Assembly: GCF_013266735.1 (NCBI RefSeq)
Contig: NZ_JABSNU010000002.1
Coordinates: 124,001-188,000, forward strand
Length of the DNA: 64,000 bases
From: Pedobacter foliorum
GTDB taxonomy: Bacteria > Bacteroidota > Bacteroidia > Sphingobacteriales > Sphingobacteriaceae
Direction of reading: 5' to 3'
Shown here: piece after piece, positions 1 through 9,068 of the stretch
Numbering within the stretch: the stretch's first letter is position 1
How the letters are laid out: each line of letters begins with the position of its first letter
Notes under the pieces: generated by a model
What the model saw: only the letters and a program-made list of their open reading frames with translations
What the model was told of the DNA's origin: nothing
The model's database searches: none
Position numbers and translations under genes: made by a program

Positions 1-46
1 TTAATGTAAAACTAAATAAAATCGCCCGCCCTGCCTAGTGGTTACT

Positions 47-1099
47 TTACCATTTCAACAATATCCTTTGCGCAGAAAAGCCTGGTCCAAAGCTTAACAT
101 CAAACCCAAATCCCCGGGTTTTGGCTCACCCTCCATAAATCGTTCTAAAACATAAAGTACTGTAGCGCTCGACATATTCCCAAATAACCTTAAAACAGCT
201 TTAGTGTCTTCAATGTTCTTCCCTAATTTACCAAATAGATCGTCAACAAGCTGTACAATTTTTTTACCTCCCGGATGAAAAATCAAATGATCAATATCAT
301 CAATCATCAAATTGTGTTTTGCCAAAAAGGGATGGATTATATCCGGGAAATGACTTTCTATTGTGTCAGGAACATTAACATCTAAAACCATTTGCAATCC
401 GCTATTTACCAGTTTAAAACCCATCATCTGCTCTGCGTTGTAGAAATGATACATTTCATCCGCAATAATTTCAGGCCCTACATCATCAACATGAGAAGAA
501 AGCAATGTACACGCTACACCATCACCAAAAATTGCAGCACTAACAATGTTGGTCATAGAAAAATCGTTTACCTGAAACGTAGCTGTAGGCGATTCGTATG
601 CAATGATAGCAGCTCGTTTTCCAGGGTTAGATTTCAGAAAGTTATTTGCGTATATCATACCCGAAACACCGGCGGCACAACCCATTTCTGTAACCGGTAA
701 GCGAACTATATCTTGCTTTAATTTTAAATTATTGATGAGGAACGCATCCAACGATGGAATCATAATACCTGTACAGCTTACGGTAATTAAGTAGTCAAGG
801 TCCTGAGCTTGCCACGAAGCTTTTTCTAGAGCTTGTTTTAAACATGCTGTGCCAAGCTTTATTCCTTCCCTAACATATATGTCATTCCTTTGTTCAAAAG
901 TCAAATCACTAAAAACTTCTTCCGGCGACATGATGGAATAACGCTGATCTACTCCTGCGTTTTCAAATATCTTTTTTACTTTTTTAATAAAGCGTTCATC
1001 TTGTCCACTTAACCATGAATCTAAAAAGGGAACAATCTCTTCAGTTTTTCTTGAATACTGGGGCAGCAGCTTACTAACGGTTTTGATCTTGACGCTCAT
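47..1099 (-). CDS. Type III polyketide synthase (chalcone/stilbene synthase family)
   Basis: The 350-residue protein has the size and landmarks of a type III polyketide synthase, which condenses acyl-CoA starters with malonyl-CoA to make resorcinols or pyrones. The catalytic triad is visible: Cys141 in MGCAAG, His275 in LIFHPGG and Asn308 in LFGNMSSAT. The C-terminal glycine-rich loop is SFGPGF (336-341). No signal peptide is present, so it is cytoplasmic. It is the last gene of a three-gene minus-strand operon, 20 bp after the methyltransferase. By analogy with SrsA of Streptomyces phenolic-lipid operons, a long-chain acyl starter is likely. That is inference from gene order; the chain length cannot be read from the sequence. 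Confidence 0.93.
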   Translation of the reverse strand: MSVKIKTVSKLLPQYSRKTEEIVPFLDSWLSGQDERFIKKVKKIFENAGVDQRYSIMSPEEVFSDLTFEQRNDIYVREGIKLGTACLKQALEKASWQAQDLDYLITVSCTGIMIPSLDAFLINNLKLKQDIVRLPVTEMGCAAGVSGMIYANNFLKSNPGKRAAIIAYESPTATFQVNDFSMTNIVSAAIFGDGVACTLLSSHVDDVGPEIIADEMYHFYNAEQMMGFKLVNSGLQMVLDVNVPDTIESHFPDIIHPFLAKHNLMIDDIDHLIFHPGGKKIVQLVDDLFGKLGKNIEDTKAVLRLFGNMSSATVLYVLERFMEGEPKPGDLGLMLSFGPGFSAQRILLKW

Positions 1100-1119
1100 G
1101 GGAGATTTTTATGGTTTTG

Positions 1120-1833
1120 CTAATCGAAAGTTGGAATGATCCATTGATACCGGAATGCCCATTTCCATTTTATGGTATGTTTTTTAAAGTTCAACGCTTT
1201 GGAATAGGATAGGAGGTCTTGCTTTTTAAATCCTCTGAGTATTGAAACCAATCCGTCATCTTTAGACATCTTATTGAGCCTGAAAACAAAGCATATTAGG
1301 GTAAACAAATAATATGCAACAGCGCTTCTATGTAAATCATTAACAACAATGCCTATCCTTGCTTGTTTTCTAAATCCACTCATTAGTTTTAGGATTTCCG
1401 CATCTTTGAAATGATGAAGTGTTAATGTGCAAAGGATAATATCATACTTTTTGTATTGTTCAATTTCATCGAAAATATCTGTACATACGTAGCTGATGTT
1501 GGAGTAGTTTTTGGACAACTGCCGGGCGTGGTTAACGGTATAGCTGTTGGCATCTATTCCTACCAAATTAAACTTTAAGTTGTTGTTGGTAGCGTAGCTT
1601 GCCAACGTTCTCAACATATCACCATTGCCACAACCTACATCTAAAATGCTGATCTCCGCTGGTGTATGGTTTTTAATTAAAGAATTTACCCCCTGCAGTG
1701 TCACCTTATTTCCACCTAGCAACCTGTTTATGCTTGCAATTTTGTCTAAAGCATCCCTTAATATTTCTCCTTCCATAGAGAAATTGTCCATTATTTCAGG
1801 CTCTTCGCTTCTTCGACTGGTGTTTACAAGCAT
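1120..1833 (-). CDS. Class I SAM-dependent methyltransferase
   Basis: The 237-residue protein has SAM motif I LDVGCGNGDM (65-74), followed by an acidic residue at the end of strand 2 (VGIDAN) and a motif IV-like stretch IILCTLTLHHF, typical of Methyltransf_11/25 enzymes. The ATG is directly adjacent to the stop codon of the FAD oxidoreductase (zero spacing), which supports translational coupling and the chosen start. A hydrophobic stretch near YYLFTLICFVF may associate with membrane or lipid. The likely role is O- or C-methylation of the polyketide made by the next gene, as SrsB does in the Streptomyces srs operon. The substrate is inferred from context only. Confidence 0.87.
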   Translation of the reverse strand: MLVNTSRRSEEPEIMDNFSMEGEILRDALDKIASINRLLGGNKVTLQGVNSLIKNHTPAEISILDVGCGNGDMLRTLASYATNNNLKFNLVGIDANSYTVNHARQLSKNYSNISYVCTDIFDEIEQYKKYDIILCTLTLHHFKDAEILKLMSGFRKQARIGIVVNDLHRSAVAYYLFTLICFVFRLNKMSKDDGLVSILRGFKKQDLLSYSKALNFKKHTIKWKWAFRYQWIIPTFD

Positions 1834-2958
1834 TTAGATTATCGGTTTACCGTGGGTCTTTTTTATTATAGCAGGTAATATTAAAGGGAATTTAATCAAT
1901 AGATTTAACAATGGAGCAAACAGTTTTTCTTTTCTTATAATACATGATAAGAGTTTTCCAACAGCAAGTCTTTTTTTAAAATTCCGATTCCATTCTTTTT
2001 TATAGCTGCTTTCAAATACAGATCTGGAGGAGATTGTTCCGTTTAAAAATTGAATGGTTAATTCAGCACAAATTTTGGCACTATGTATAGCCATCGCCAT
2101 GCCGTTTCCGCAAAGTGGGTGGATTAACCCTGCGGTATCTCCAATCATCAAAACATGATTAAAGACCGGCTCTTTTTTCTCAAAAGAAACCTGACTTATC
2201 GTTAATGGCTGATCAAATAATGGAACACATTTTTCAAATATCTCTTTTAGCTGAGGGTTCTGATAAAGCACCTGCTTTTGAAAATCTGCAATGTTTTTGT
2301 GAGTTTTAAAACTTTGGTAATCTGTTAGGTAACAGATGTTGATAACACTATTCTCTACTTTAGATACCCCACAATAACCTCCTTTGAAATTATGAAGCGC
2401 AACCAAATCATCAGGGAAATCTCCATTGTAATGTGCTTTAACCGCAAGCCATGGCGACTTTTTTTGAATAAATAGCCGTTCCATTTTTTGATCTAGAGAA
2501 GAGCGCTTCCCATAGGCGCCAATTACTATCCTGGCATTGAGTAAGCCGCTTTTTGTTGTGCCAACGCTAAAAGTTTCATCTTTAAAATCTATTGAGGTTA
2601 CTAAGTCGGTTATAATATCACACCCATTTTGCAAGGCCTTTTCGTTAAGGAAATTATCAAGCGTAAACCTGCTAATTCCAAAGCCACCAAGCGGCAGCTT
2701 GCTGTGTATTGTTTTTCCTGAAGCAGATGAAATTGATAATCGGTTAATTGTTGTCGGCTCGAGTTGAGCAGGATCGAGATCAAGCCATTTTAAATAGGGC
2801 AGAACCTCATTAGAAATGTACTCGCCACAAACCTTATGATGAGGGTAGGTGTTTTTCTCAATTAGTGTAACCTTAAACCCGAATTTTAAAAGGTGAATGG
2901 CATAAGTTAAGCCAGCCAAACCACCACCAACTATAATTACGTCATTTTCGGATTTCAT
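1834..2958 (-). CDS. FAD-dependent oxidoreductase (geranylgeranyl reductase / monooxygenase-like)
   Basis: The 374-residue flavoprotein has an N-terminal Rossmann fingerprint GGGLAGL (11-17) ending at Glu34 and a second FAD motif MIGDTAGLIHPLCGNGMAMA (271-290). CGEYIS (44-49) is a feature common in the geranylgeranyl-reductase/FixC-like branch of group A flavoproteins. It is the first gene of the operon with the methyltransferase and type III PKS. By gene order it is the counterpart of SrsC, which hydroxylates alkylresorcinols to quinones, but similarity to GGR-type reductases leaves a reductase role open. Family confidence is high; reaction confidence is low. Confidence 0.87.
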   Translation of the reverse strand: MKSENDVIIVGGGLAGLTYAIHLLKFGFKVTLIEKNTYPHHKVCGEYISNEVLPYLKWLDLDPAQLEPTTINRLSISSASGKTIHSKLPLGGFGISRFTLDNFLNEKALQNGCDIITDLVTSIDFKDETFSVGTTKSGLLNARIVIGAYGKRSSLDQKMERLFIQKKSPWLAVKAHYNGDFPDDLVALHNFKGGYCGVSKVENSVINICYLTDYQSFKTHKNIADFQKQVLYQNPQLKEIFEKCVPLFDQPLTISQVSFEKKEPVFNHVLMIGDTAGLIHPLCGNGMAMAIHSAKICAELTIQFLNGTISSRSVFESSYKKEWNRNFKKRLAVGKLLSCIIRKEKLFAPLLNLLIKFPLILPAIIKKTHGKPII

Positions 2959-3038
2959 AGTGCGTAATGGGTTTAGTAATTACAACACTATAAAAGTCGA
3001 TATTGTTCGTTAATAATTATGTTTCAATTTTAAGAATC

Positions 3039-3278
3039 TTAAACATTAAACTCATCTAATGAATAAGGCAACTCTTCGCAAAGAAAGCCGTACCTCATTA
3101 AAATTTTTCTCACAGCAGGAATATAAGATCTGGCACTAACTACTCTCAATATTTTATCCTCATCCTCGAAAGCAAAGGTCCAGTTTTTTGTGCCAAGCAA
3201 ATTGTCCATTTTGTGTTTTATGGTACTCAGATCATGCATATCCCGTACCGAAGTTTTAAAAATAGTAATGTCCATCAT
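3039..3278 (-). CDS. Small HMA-fold-like protein without metal-binding cysteines
   Basis: The 79-residue protein shows a beta-alpha-beta-beta-alpha-beta pattern: DITIFKTSV, DLSTIKHKMDNLL, WTFAFEDED, ILRVVSA, IPAVRKILMRYGF, CEELPYS. This resembles the heavy-metal-associated ferredoxin-like fold, but the CxxC metal-binding loop is absent, so it may bind something other than a metal or act in regulation. ATGs are adjacent at 3278 and 3275. It is separated from the LytTR regulator by 120 bp containing one copy of an 18-bp repeat, and lies 80 bp upstream of the polyketide operon. It could be co-transcribed with either. Function is unknown. Confidence 0.6.
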   Translation of the reverse strand: MMDITIFKTSVRDMHDLSTIKHKMDNLLGTKNWTFAFEDEDKILRVVSARSYIPAVRKILMRYGFLCEELPYSLDEFNV

Positions 3279-3360
3279 TTTTATTTATTGGGTCTCTGGT
3301 TACCCGAACTTAATAGTTATTTAAAGATGATTTATTTGTATGTATTAGAAAAGAGAATTT

Positions 3361-3378
3361 GTGCCGAAACGGACAAAA
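3361..3378 (-). promoter_or_regulatory. Candidate LytTR-linked site, copy 1
   Basis: The 18-mer GTGCCGAAACGGACAAAA (plus strand) lies 82 bp upstream of the small HMA-like gene. An identical copy in the same orientation occurs at 6252-6269, upstream of the barrel-kinase-regulator operon. Its core CCG-AAA-CGG is a dyad. The two copies lie upstream of the two transcription units of this locus, so it is a plausible binding site for the response regulator encoded between them. Binding is inferred. Confidence 0.5.
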
Positions 3379-3398
3379 ATGAAGTTGAATAGTAATAA

Positions 3399-4160
3399 CT
3401 ATTTCCTGGCAAGCCAATCTAGAAATTGAGGAGTCTTTTCTTTACTTATGGTGATGGTTTCCTTAAACGGTACAGAAAGGTTTATGATCAGTTTGCGAGA
3501 GAAAAAGTGAGCGGCATCTTTAACAGCAGCTCTGTTCAACAGGCATTGTCGATTAACCCTGAAAAAATCGTCGCCACACATACGTTCCAGCTCTTCCATT
3601 TTTTTATTTACACCATACATCTTATCATCAAATGTAAATAAGCATGTCTCTTCATGTTTAATGTAAAACAAGGCAATATGCTCCATTTTTATGGGGATGA
3701 TCTTGTCTTTAAGTGTAACTAAAATAGAAAATGCTTTCTGTTGAGGTTTGTTTGCAAATAGATCAAGAATAGAATCGTAAGAAACGGCCGAAGTAGTAAA
3801 TTCCTTGCGTAAGGTTTGATATTTTTTTAAAGCCTGTTCAACTGTCGAAGAAACAATCGGCTTTAGTATATAGTCAATGCCTGTTGTACGGAAAGCGTTA
3901 AATGCATATTCATCATAAGCAGTACAAAAAATGATTGGCGCTGTAACCTCTACAGATTTAAATATATCAAAACTTAACCCATCACCGAGTTGAATATCAC
4001 TAAAGATCAGATCAGGCATAGGGTGCATTCTAAAATAGTGAATAGCTTCTTTTACAGAACCTAAGGTTGTAACAATCTGAGCATTAGGTTGTAGTCTAAT
4101 GATCAGGTCAGCAAGATCCTCAGCTGTTATTTTCTCATCTTCTATAATTACAATCTTCAT
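3399..4160 (-). CDS. LytTR-family response regulator
   Basis: The 253-residue protein has an N-terminal receiver domain (1-120) and a C-terminal LytTR DNA-binding domain (about 150-250). The acidic pocket is Glu7/Asp8, the phospho-acceptor is Asp55 in LIFSDIQLGD, and the conserved lysine is Lys100 in YILKPI. The LytTR part contains the expected FFRVNRQCLLN-type segment. The gene overlaps the 3' end of the kinase gene by 26 bp, as expected for a cognate pair under translational coupling. LytTR domains usually bind short direct repeats; the 18-bp sequence found twice nearby is a candidate target. Confidence 0.93.
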   Translation of the reverse strand: MKIVIIEDEKITAEDLADLIIRLQPNAQIVTTLGSVKEAIHYFRMHPMPDLIFSDIQLGDGLSFDIFKSVEVTAPIIFCTAYDEYAFNAFRTTGIDYILKPIVSSTVEQALKKYQTLRKEFTTSAVSYDSILDLFANKPQQKAFSILVTLKDKIIPIKMEHIALFYIKHEETCLFTFDDKMYGVNKKMEELERMCGDDFFRVNRQCLLNRAAVKDAAHFFSRKLIINLSVPFKETITISKEKTPQFLDWLARK

Positions 4161-5202
4161 GTTTTAATATTTTTAAGCTAACAGAAAAGGTAAGTCCATC
4201 GTCTCTGATGTCAACTTCGTCGCCGGATAACAGGTTATATCTTTCCGCAAGATTGGCTAAACCACTTCCTGTAGAATATTCCTGGTTTGATTTAAGCTGA
4301 ATGTTATTGATTACGCTTATCCACTTGCCATCTTGTCTTATGGTTATATTAAGTGGGGCAGCATCCGTAAGTTCATTGTGTTTAATCACGTTTTCCAAAA
4401 GTGGCTGAAGAGAAAAGACCGGAAGCACAAGACCTAAACTTTCTTCTTCCTGAATATCTAAATTAAAGCGCAATGCATCACCAAACCTTACTTTTTGCAT
4501 TTCAAGGTAATCTGCACATAGTTTAAGCTCATCATGTAGTGGTGCTATTCCAGTTTTATTAGTTGATATAGACACGCGTAGAAAGTCGGACAAGCGGATT
4601 AAATAATCTTCAGCTTTTTCAGGACTCCTTTTAATTAGTGATTTTAAAATGTTGAGTGCATTAAAAAGAAAATGTGGGTGTATTTGCTGAAGCAATAATT
4701 CATTTGCAGCCTGAGATCTTGCAGCAATTAAACGTGAGTTTTCCAGCTGTACCTGAGTGTTGAAATCCTGTACGATAATAAAGTTTTGAAGGAGAAGGGC
4801 AATAGCATTAATCACGAATCCTTGTATGCTAAGGTACAAGTAGATGATATTCCCTTTTACTTTAAATGGCGTTCGTTTAAATATTAGGTCGTGACTGCTA
4901 AGGTATTGACCAAGCCAATAGATGAATAAAATGACAACGGTACTCATTGCAAAGCTTAGCACATAAAACCAAGCTGGACATTTACTTAAGGTTGGTGTTT
5001 TTTCGTCTCTAAAAATCACTAATAAGCCAATATTGGACAAACATATCATTATCATAAGAAGGATAAAGAACACCGATTTTTGCAGAGCAATATATAGTTG
5101 TCCATCTTCTATAAAAGAGGAAAGCATTAAAAAGAAACTGACCGCTATAGAAAAACAGCAGCTTATTCTGACTAAACTTTTAACAGGAAGTTTCGTTTTC
5201 AT
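4135..5202 (-). CDS. LytS-type sensor histidine kinase
   Basis: The kinase has about four N-terminal hydrophobic segments (one near LVRISCCFSIAVSFFLML, others following to about residue 145), then a His_kinase domain with the phospho-acceptor motif QIHPHFLFNALN and an ATP-binding region with PLLENVIKHN and GSGLANLAERY. The ligand-sensing part is the short membrane region; no periplasmic domain is evident. I place the start at the ATG at 5202. The frame can be extended three codons to a TTG at 5211, but the ATG is the more usual start. It forms a pair with the downstream LytTR regulator and follows the barrel gene by 35 bp. Confidence 0.93.
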   Translation of the reverse strand: MKTKLPVKSLVRISCCFSIAVSFFLMLSSFIEDGQLYIALQKSVFFILLMIMICLSNIGLLVIFRDEKTPTLSKCPAWFYVLSFAMSTVVILFIYWLGQYLSSHDLIFKRTPFKVKGNIIYLYLSIQGFVINAIALLLQNFIIVQDFNTQVQLENSRLIAARSQAANELLLQQIHPHFLFNALNILKSLIKRSPEKAEDYLIRLSDFLRVSISTNKTGIAPLHDELKLCADYLEMQKVRFGDALRFNLDIQEEESLGLVLPVFSLQPLLENVIKHNELTDAAPLNITIRQDGKWISVINNIQLKSNQEYSTGSGLANLAERYNLLSGDEVDIRDDGLTFSVSLKILKHEDCNYRR

Positions 5203-5237
5203 TTTGTGCAAATATATTCATGATTGGCGAAGAACTT

Positions 5238-6197
5238 TTATTTTATCACAAAGGCCGCGTTTATGTTGAAAAAGGGAGCCGATATTTTGGTTCTCGACCT
5301 ATAATCATTTATCTTTTCATTTACTTTTATCAGACGGGTCGACATCGAGTTTTTGTAGCCTCCTTTTAAACCTAATAGCAAGTTTTTCTCAAATAGATAA
5401 TCATATCCCAGATGCATGTAAATATCGGTTGAAAGCCATTCGTAATTCCCTGACCTGAACTGCATTTGAGCATCTTGTTTTAGAAAAAAGGAATTGCCGT
5501 TAAGTTCAACACCAGTGCTAACCCAGCCATTTAATGTACTGGATCTTCTAAATATAATTTTTTGAGGAAGTACTGCATCCAATTCCCAAAGACTATTAGT
5601 GAATTTATGCCAATAAGAGAATAAAGGAAAGAAGGGGACGAGGCTCGACTGGTCTAAATTTACAAAAGCACCTAAAGTGGTTAAAGTTTCAGGGCTTGCT
5701 TTTAAGATCATTGAAGTTGAAAAGGAGCCGGTTAGTTTTTTAATGCCAATGAAATTTGAGCTTCCAAACAGGAAGGAAACTCTGTGGAAGATAGGTCTGT
5801 TGAACAATTTACCACTATACATTACGGAAAAGGCGGCATCAAAATCATCTGTGTTCCAGTGTGATTTGCGGTATAAATCAGGAGTGGTTTTGTTAAAGTA
5901 AGTTGTGTTTTCACGCGTGTATGTAATACCTGCGTGCATAGAAAGTTTGTTTTTTGAATAAAGAGGAATGATGGTTGAAATATTGAAACGATTGGAAGAA
6001 AGTTCTCCCTCATGCTCCAAATTGCCATTTTTAGAATATACTTTATAGTCAGAATCGCCGAAATAATCTTTTTGAATAGTTACAAGTTTAAAAACAGGAT
6101 AACGTTTTTGAATCGTTTTATTTTTTTCAAGTGTATCCTGCGCACATAAAGTGCTTGTGCCGGTAACCAACGATAATGACAATAATAAAATCCTCAT
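5238..6197 (-). CDS. Outer-membrane beta-barrel protein upstream of a LytTR system
   Basis: The protein of about 319 residues starts with a clear signal peptide (MRILLLSLSLVTGTSTLCAQ), so I use the ATG at 6197 rather than a TTG six codons upstream. The mature part alternates hydrophobic and polar residues in many short strands and ends FFNINAAFVIK, an aromatic/hydrophobic end typical of outer-membrane barrels. It resembles the uncharacterised Bacteroidota barrel family often labelled DUF6268, but I hold that assignment loosely. It is the first gene of the barrel-kinase-regulator operon, with the 18-bp repeat 54 bp upstream. It may be the output or the sensor partner of the two-component system. 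Confidence 0.65.
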   Translation of the reverse strand: MRILLLSLSLVTGTSTLCAQDTLEKNKTIQKRYPVFKLVTIQKDYFGDSDYKVYSKNGNLEHEGELSSNRFNISTIIPLYSKNKLSMHAGITYTRENTTYFNKTTPDLYRKSHWNTDDFDAAFSVMYSGKLFNRPIFHRVSFLFGSSNFIGIKKLTGSFSTSMILKASPETLTTLGAFVNLDQSSLVPFFPLFSYWHKFTNSLWELDAVLPQKIIFRRSSTLNGWVSTGVELNGNSFFLKQDAQMQFRSGNYEWLSTDIYMHLGYDYLFEKNLLLGLKGGYKNSMSTRLIKVNEKINDYRSRTKISAPFFNINAAFVIK

Positions 6198-6251
6198 GAA
6201 ATTGTGTTTCCACAAAAATGAATGCTTAGGAGGATCAATTAAAGGTGTTTA

Positions 6252-6269
6252 GTGCCGAAACGGACAAAA
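6252..6269 (-). promoter_or_regulatory. Candidate LytTR-linked site, copy 2
   Basis: This is an identical 18-mer to 3361-3378 in the same orientation, 54 bp upstream of the barrel gene start. It is the likely control region of the barrel-kinase-regulator operon and suggests autoregulation. No textbook -7 element could be fixed next to it. Confidence 0.5.
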
Positions 6270-6335
6270 CAATACCTGAAGTGTCGGTGTATTTTGATTT
6301 GTTTTTAAAGATGTGATAAAGAAGGGAAGATACTT

Positions 6336-7322
6336 TTAAAAATCATAGCATCTTAATGATCTCATTTTTCTCATGTTTCTAGGCCCTAAATAAATACCTA
6401 CAGAAAATTCATGACTACCATAATTGTAATACTGTAGCTTGTTTAGCGAATAGTCATAAGAATAGCCAATTCTTAAATTCTCTGTTGCAAAAAGCTCGAA
6501 CATCATGCCTAATGCATTTTTTTTAGTAAGGTTGTTTTGCAGATACTTTTTATTGTACAAAGGAACAGTTGTTCTGTAAAAGCCACCAATCCATACTTTT
6601 TCATTAAGCAGGAGGAAGGCATTAACGTCAAGAGAAGTTGGACCTTTAATATCGTCTTTTAATAAAATAACAGGTTTTATAGCCCATCCGTAACTAATGG
6701 GTATCATAGTTCCTGCTGTTAAAAATATGTGGGGTTGAGGAACAGGAACAAGAAGGTTGTTACTATAGCTCTTTGCTGCCCAGCTCGCTATGAGGTTACT
6801 TGCAGAAAGTCCGGCAAAGTATTTTTCATTAGAATAGAAGATTCCGGCTCTGGCATCAGGGAAAAACCTCGATTGCATTCCATCCGGGATAATTTCGTCA
6901 CCTGGATCTATAGCATCTAATTTATCACCATCAAGGCTAAGTTGCATTACGCCTGCCGCTAAACCAAAAGAGAGTTTAGAGTTTTCATCATAACCCAATT
7001 GGATTTTATAGGCATAATTGGCATATGCAGAAAGGTTCTTTTGAGCACCTATTTTGTCGTTTGAGGCAATAAATCCAAGACCGACATCACCTTCTTCAAT
7101 AGCACCATCCACTGCCACAGAAACTGTAGTTGGTGCGCCCCTTACGCCAACCCATTGGGCGCGGTAAAAAGCTTGTATATAAAGTTCTTTTTTATAACCT
7201 GCGTAAGCCGGGTTAATATGAATGGTATTGAAAATGTATTGCGTAAACTGACTGTCTTGTTGTGCATTAGAAGTACAAACAATTCCGATAGATATAAAAA
7301 ATAGGAGTAAGATTCTCTTCAT
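6336..7322 (-). CDS. PorP/SprF family T9SS-associated outer-membrane protein
   Basis: The 328-residue protein has a signal peptide ([21 protein letters not shown]) followed by QDSQFTQYIFNTIHINPAYA, the hallmark N-terminus of the PorP/SprF family, and then a beta-barrel-like body. In Flavobacterium johnsoniae, SprF is needed to secrete the adhesin SprB and its gene lies downstream of sprB; later work places PorP/SprF-like proteins as membrane anchors for type-B-sorted cargo. Here it is the last gene of the surface-protein operon. Its start codon overlaps the stop of the preceding gene by 1 bp, so it is probably the dedicated partner of that gene product. Confidence 0.93.
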   Translation of the reverse strand: MKRILLLFFISIGIVCTSNAQQDSQFTQYIFNTIHINPAYAGYKKELYIQAFYRAQWVGVRGAPTTVSVAVDGAIEEGDVGLGFIASNDKIGAQKNLSAYANYAYKIQLGYDENSKLSFGLAAGVMQLSLDGDKLDAIDPGDEIIPDGMQSRFFPDARAGIFYSNEKYFAGLSASNLIASWAAKSYSNNLLVPVPQPHIFLTAGTMIPISYGWAIKPVILLKDDIKGPTSLDVNAFLLLNEKVWIGGFYRTTVPLYNKKYLQNNLTKKNALGMMFELFATENLRIGYSYDYSLNKLQYYNYGSHEFSVGIYLGPRNMRKMRSLRCYDF

Positions 7323-8266
7323 TATTGTCTGCCTCTTAATAAAGTGATGTATCCCTTATATATTTTCCATTCATTACCTATTTTCAGTTTTAACAGGTAG
7401 AAGTAAGTACCCTCATTAAGTCCACGGCCAGTCCACTCATTATTGTATCCTTTTTTAAAGTAAACGGTTCCTCCCCATCTGTTTAGGATGGTGATTTCAT
7501 TTTCATAGTGGTCTATGCCACGTATAGTAAAGGTTTCATTTTTTCCATCTCCGTTTGGCGTAAATACGTTTGGAATAAAAATATCCGACACTACTGTTGT
7601 TGCGGTAGAGGTATTGTTAGCTAGAATAGGATCTGGTTCATTTGCCGAAACTGTAGCCGTGTTTATAATTTCACCAGGTTTGATTGCCTTTGTTTTTATT
7701 CTTAAATCGGCAGATTCTCCGTTTTCCAGTTTGTCTATTTCCCATAGAACGGTTCTGGTAGCAAAGCTATACCTTGCACTACTGCCTGCAGTAGGGGTGA
7801 GCTCTTGAAACTCTACTTCTGGAGGTAGTTGATCGGTAACTTTGATATTAGTTGCCTTGTCGCTTCCATTATTTTTTACGTTAATGGAATAGTTAAATGC
7901 GTCGTTTAGTGATAGTGCGCGGTTGTCTGATGTTTTAGTAATCATCACATCGGCACTTAGTAAGTTTACTGGTGGGCCTAAAACAATGACTTTGTCAGAA
8001 ACATCTGATTCACAGCCTCCTGAATTAAAGGATACTACGGTATAGATACCAGGGATGGTAACAATGTATTCGATAGTCGTAGCATCCGGTATAATTTGAT
8101 TGTCTTTAAACCATTGGTAAGTAGATGCGTTAACAGAATTTGCCCGCAACTTTAAAGTACCTCCCGCAGGGAGATTCACAGTTTGCGGATCAGCAGCTTG
8201 CGCAAAGCATGCCGTTGCACTGAGCAACAGCATACTTGACACAAAACTTATTTTTCTGTTAAACAT
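7322..8266 (-). CDS. Ig/DUF11 protein with T9SS type-B sorting domain
   Basis: The 314-residue exported protein (signal peptide ending near CFAQA) is built of an Ig/PKD-like domain (about 27-95; YQWFKDNQ), a DUF11-type repeat (about 100-215; [30 protein letters not shown]) and a C-terminal gliding-motility/CHU_C domain (about 230-314). The last begins [17 protein letters not shown] and contains [10 protein letters not shown] and GTYFYLLKL, which are diagnostic of type-B T9SS sorting signals. It should be secreted across the outer membrane and attached with help from the adjacent PorP/SprF protein. It is the only protein in the operon that carries the sorting domain. Confidence 0.92.
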   Translation of the reverse strand: MFNRKISFVSSMLLLSATACFAQAADPQTVNLPAGGTLKLRANSVNASTYQWFKDNQIIPDATTIEYIVTIPGIYTVVSFNSGGCESDVSDKVIVLGPPVNLLSADVMITKTSDNRALSLNDAFNYSINVKNNGSDKATNIKVTDQLPPEVEFQELTPTAGSSARYSFATRTVLWEIDKLENGESADLRIKTKAIKPGEIINTATVSANEPDPILANNTSTATTVVSDIFIPNVFTPNGDGKNETFTIRGIDHYENEITILNRWGGTVYFKKGYNNEWTGRGLNEGTYFYLLKLKIGNEWKIYKGYITLLRGRQ

Positions 8267-8285
8267 GAATACTGAAATAATTAAT

Positions 8286-9038
8286 CTAAGAAACTGATAT
8301 AGTTGGTGTACCAGGTTTTGGAGTAACTTTTATTGTCGTGCTTCCGGTTTCTTCACATGGTGTTCCTGTAGATCCTTTCACTAGCTTGCCTCCTTGAGCT
8401 ACATATTTAGCTTTTGATGTAATGGTATAGGTACCCACAGTAGTACTAGTCATGTTAAATTTTGTTTGATCAGTAGCATCAACAGTACCTGCATTAGTAG
8501 TAGATCCTGACCAATCATAAGCAAAATCCACACCTGCAGGAAGAGTATTGCCTGCAGTAACAGCAGCAGCAGCAGTTACTATTGTTTTAGTAGTATTTGT
8601 TGATCCAGCCTCACAATAGGTTGAACTTGCTGGTGTTAGAGTTACTTCAAATGGAGGTAATAGGTAAACATCTATAGCCGAAGATACATCACCGGTACAT
8701 CCACCTGGAGCAGCACTAATAACATGCGATTTCCAAAAATGCTCACCAGCACCTGTAAGATCTGTGCCTCCTGTTACTATTAGAGCTCCAGTTTCCGTTG
8801 CTGATACTACTTTTTCAACTACAGCGGAGCCTGCGATAGGTACTCCTGCGGCATCAACTTTCTGCCAAAATACTCTATCTCCTGTGGCCAATGTATAGTC
8901 AGGGTTGGTATAACTAAGAGTTACTGATCCTGTTCCGCAGATATAAATATCTGGAGTTGCAGCTAAAACACTTACAGGTAATACAAAAGCAAATAGTAGT
9001 GCTATTGTTAATTTGATTTTTGAAATTTTCGTTTTCAT
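8286..9038 (-). CDS. Exported Ig/PKD-like domain protein
   Basis: The 250-residue protein has a signal peptide ([26 protein letters not shown]) and two or so Ig/PKD-like modules rich in Thr, Ser, Ala and Val, with paired cysteines (ICGTGSV, GGCTGDV, YCEAGS, PCEETGS). It ends with [12 protein letters not shown], which looks like an inter-domain linker rather than a domain end. No T9SS sorting domain is present. It lies 30 bp after the 1513-residue gene and 19 bp before the type-B-domain gene. It could be a structural subunit that assembles with its neighbours. No enzymatic motif is visible. Confidence 0.75.
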   Translation of the reverse strand: MKTKISKIKLTIALLFAFVLPVSVLAATPDIYICGTGSVTLSYTNPDYTLATGDRVFWQKVDAAGVPIAGSAVVEKVVSATETGALIVTGGTDLTGAGEHFWKSHVISAAPGGCTGDVSSAIDVYLLPPFEVTLTPASSTYCEAGSTNTTKTIVTAAAAVTAGNTLPAGVDFAYDWSGSTTNAGTVDATDQTKFNMTSTTVGTYTITSKAKYVAQGGKLVKGSTGTPCEETGSTTIKVTPKPGTPTISVS

Positions 9039-9068
9039 GATTATTTTTTGTTTAAGTAAAAAATGTGA

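Noticed and set aside
8560-8580. A short CAG-rich run
   Set aside because: It simply encodes an Ala-rich piece of the 250-residue protein; it is too short to count as a functional microsatellite.
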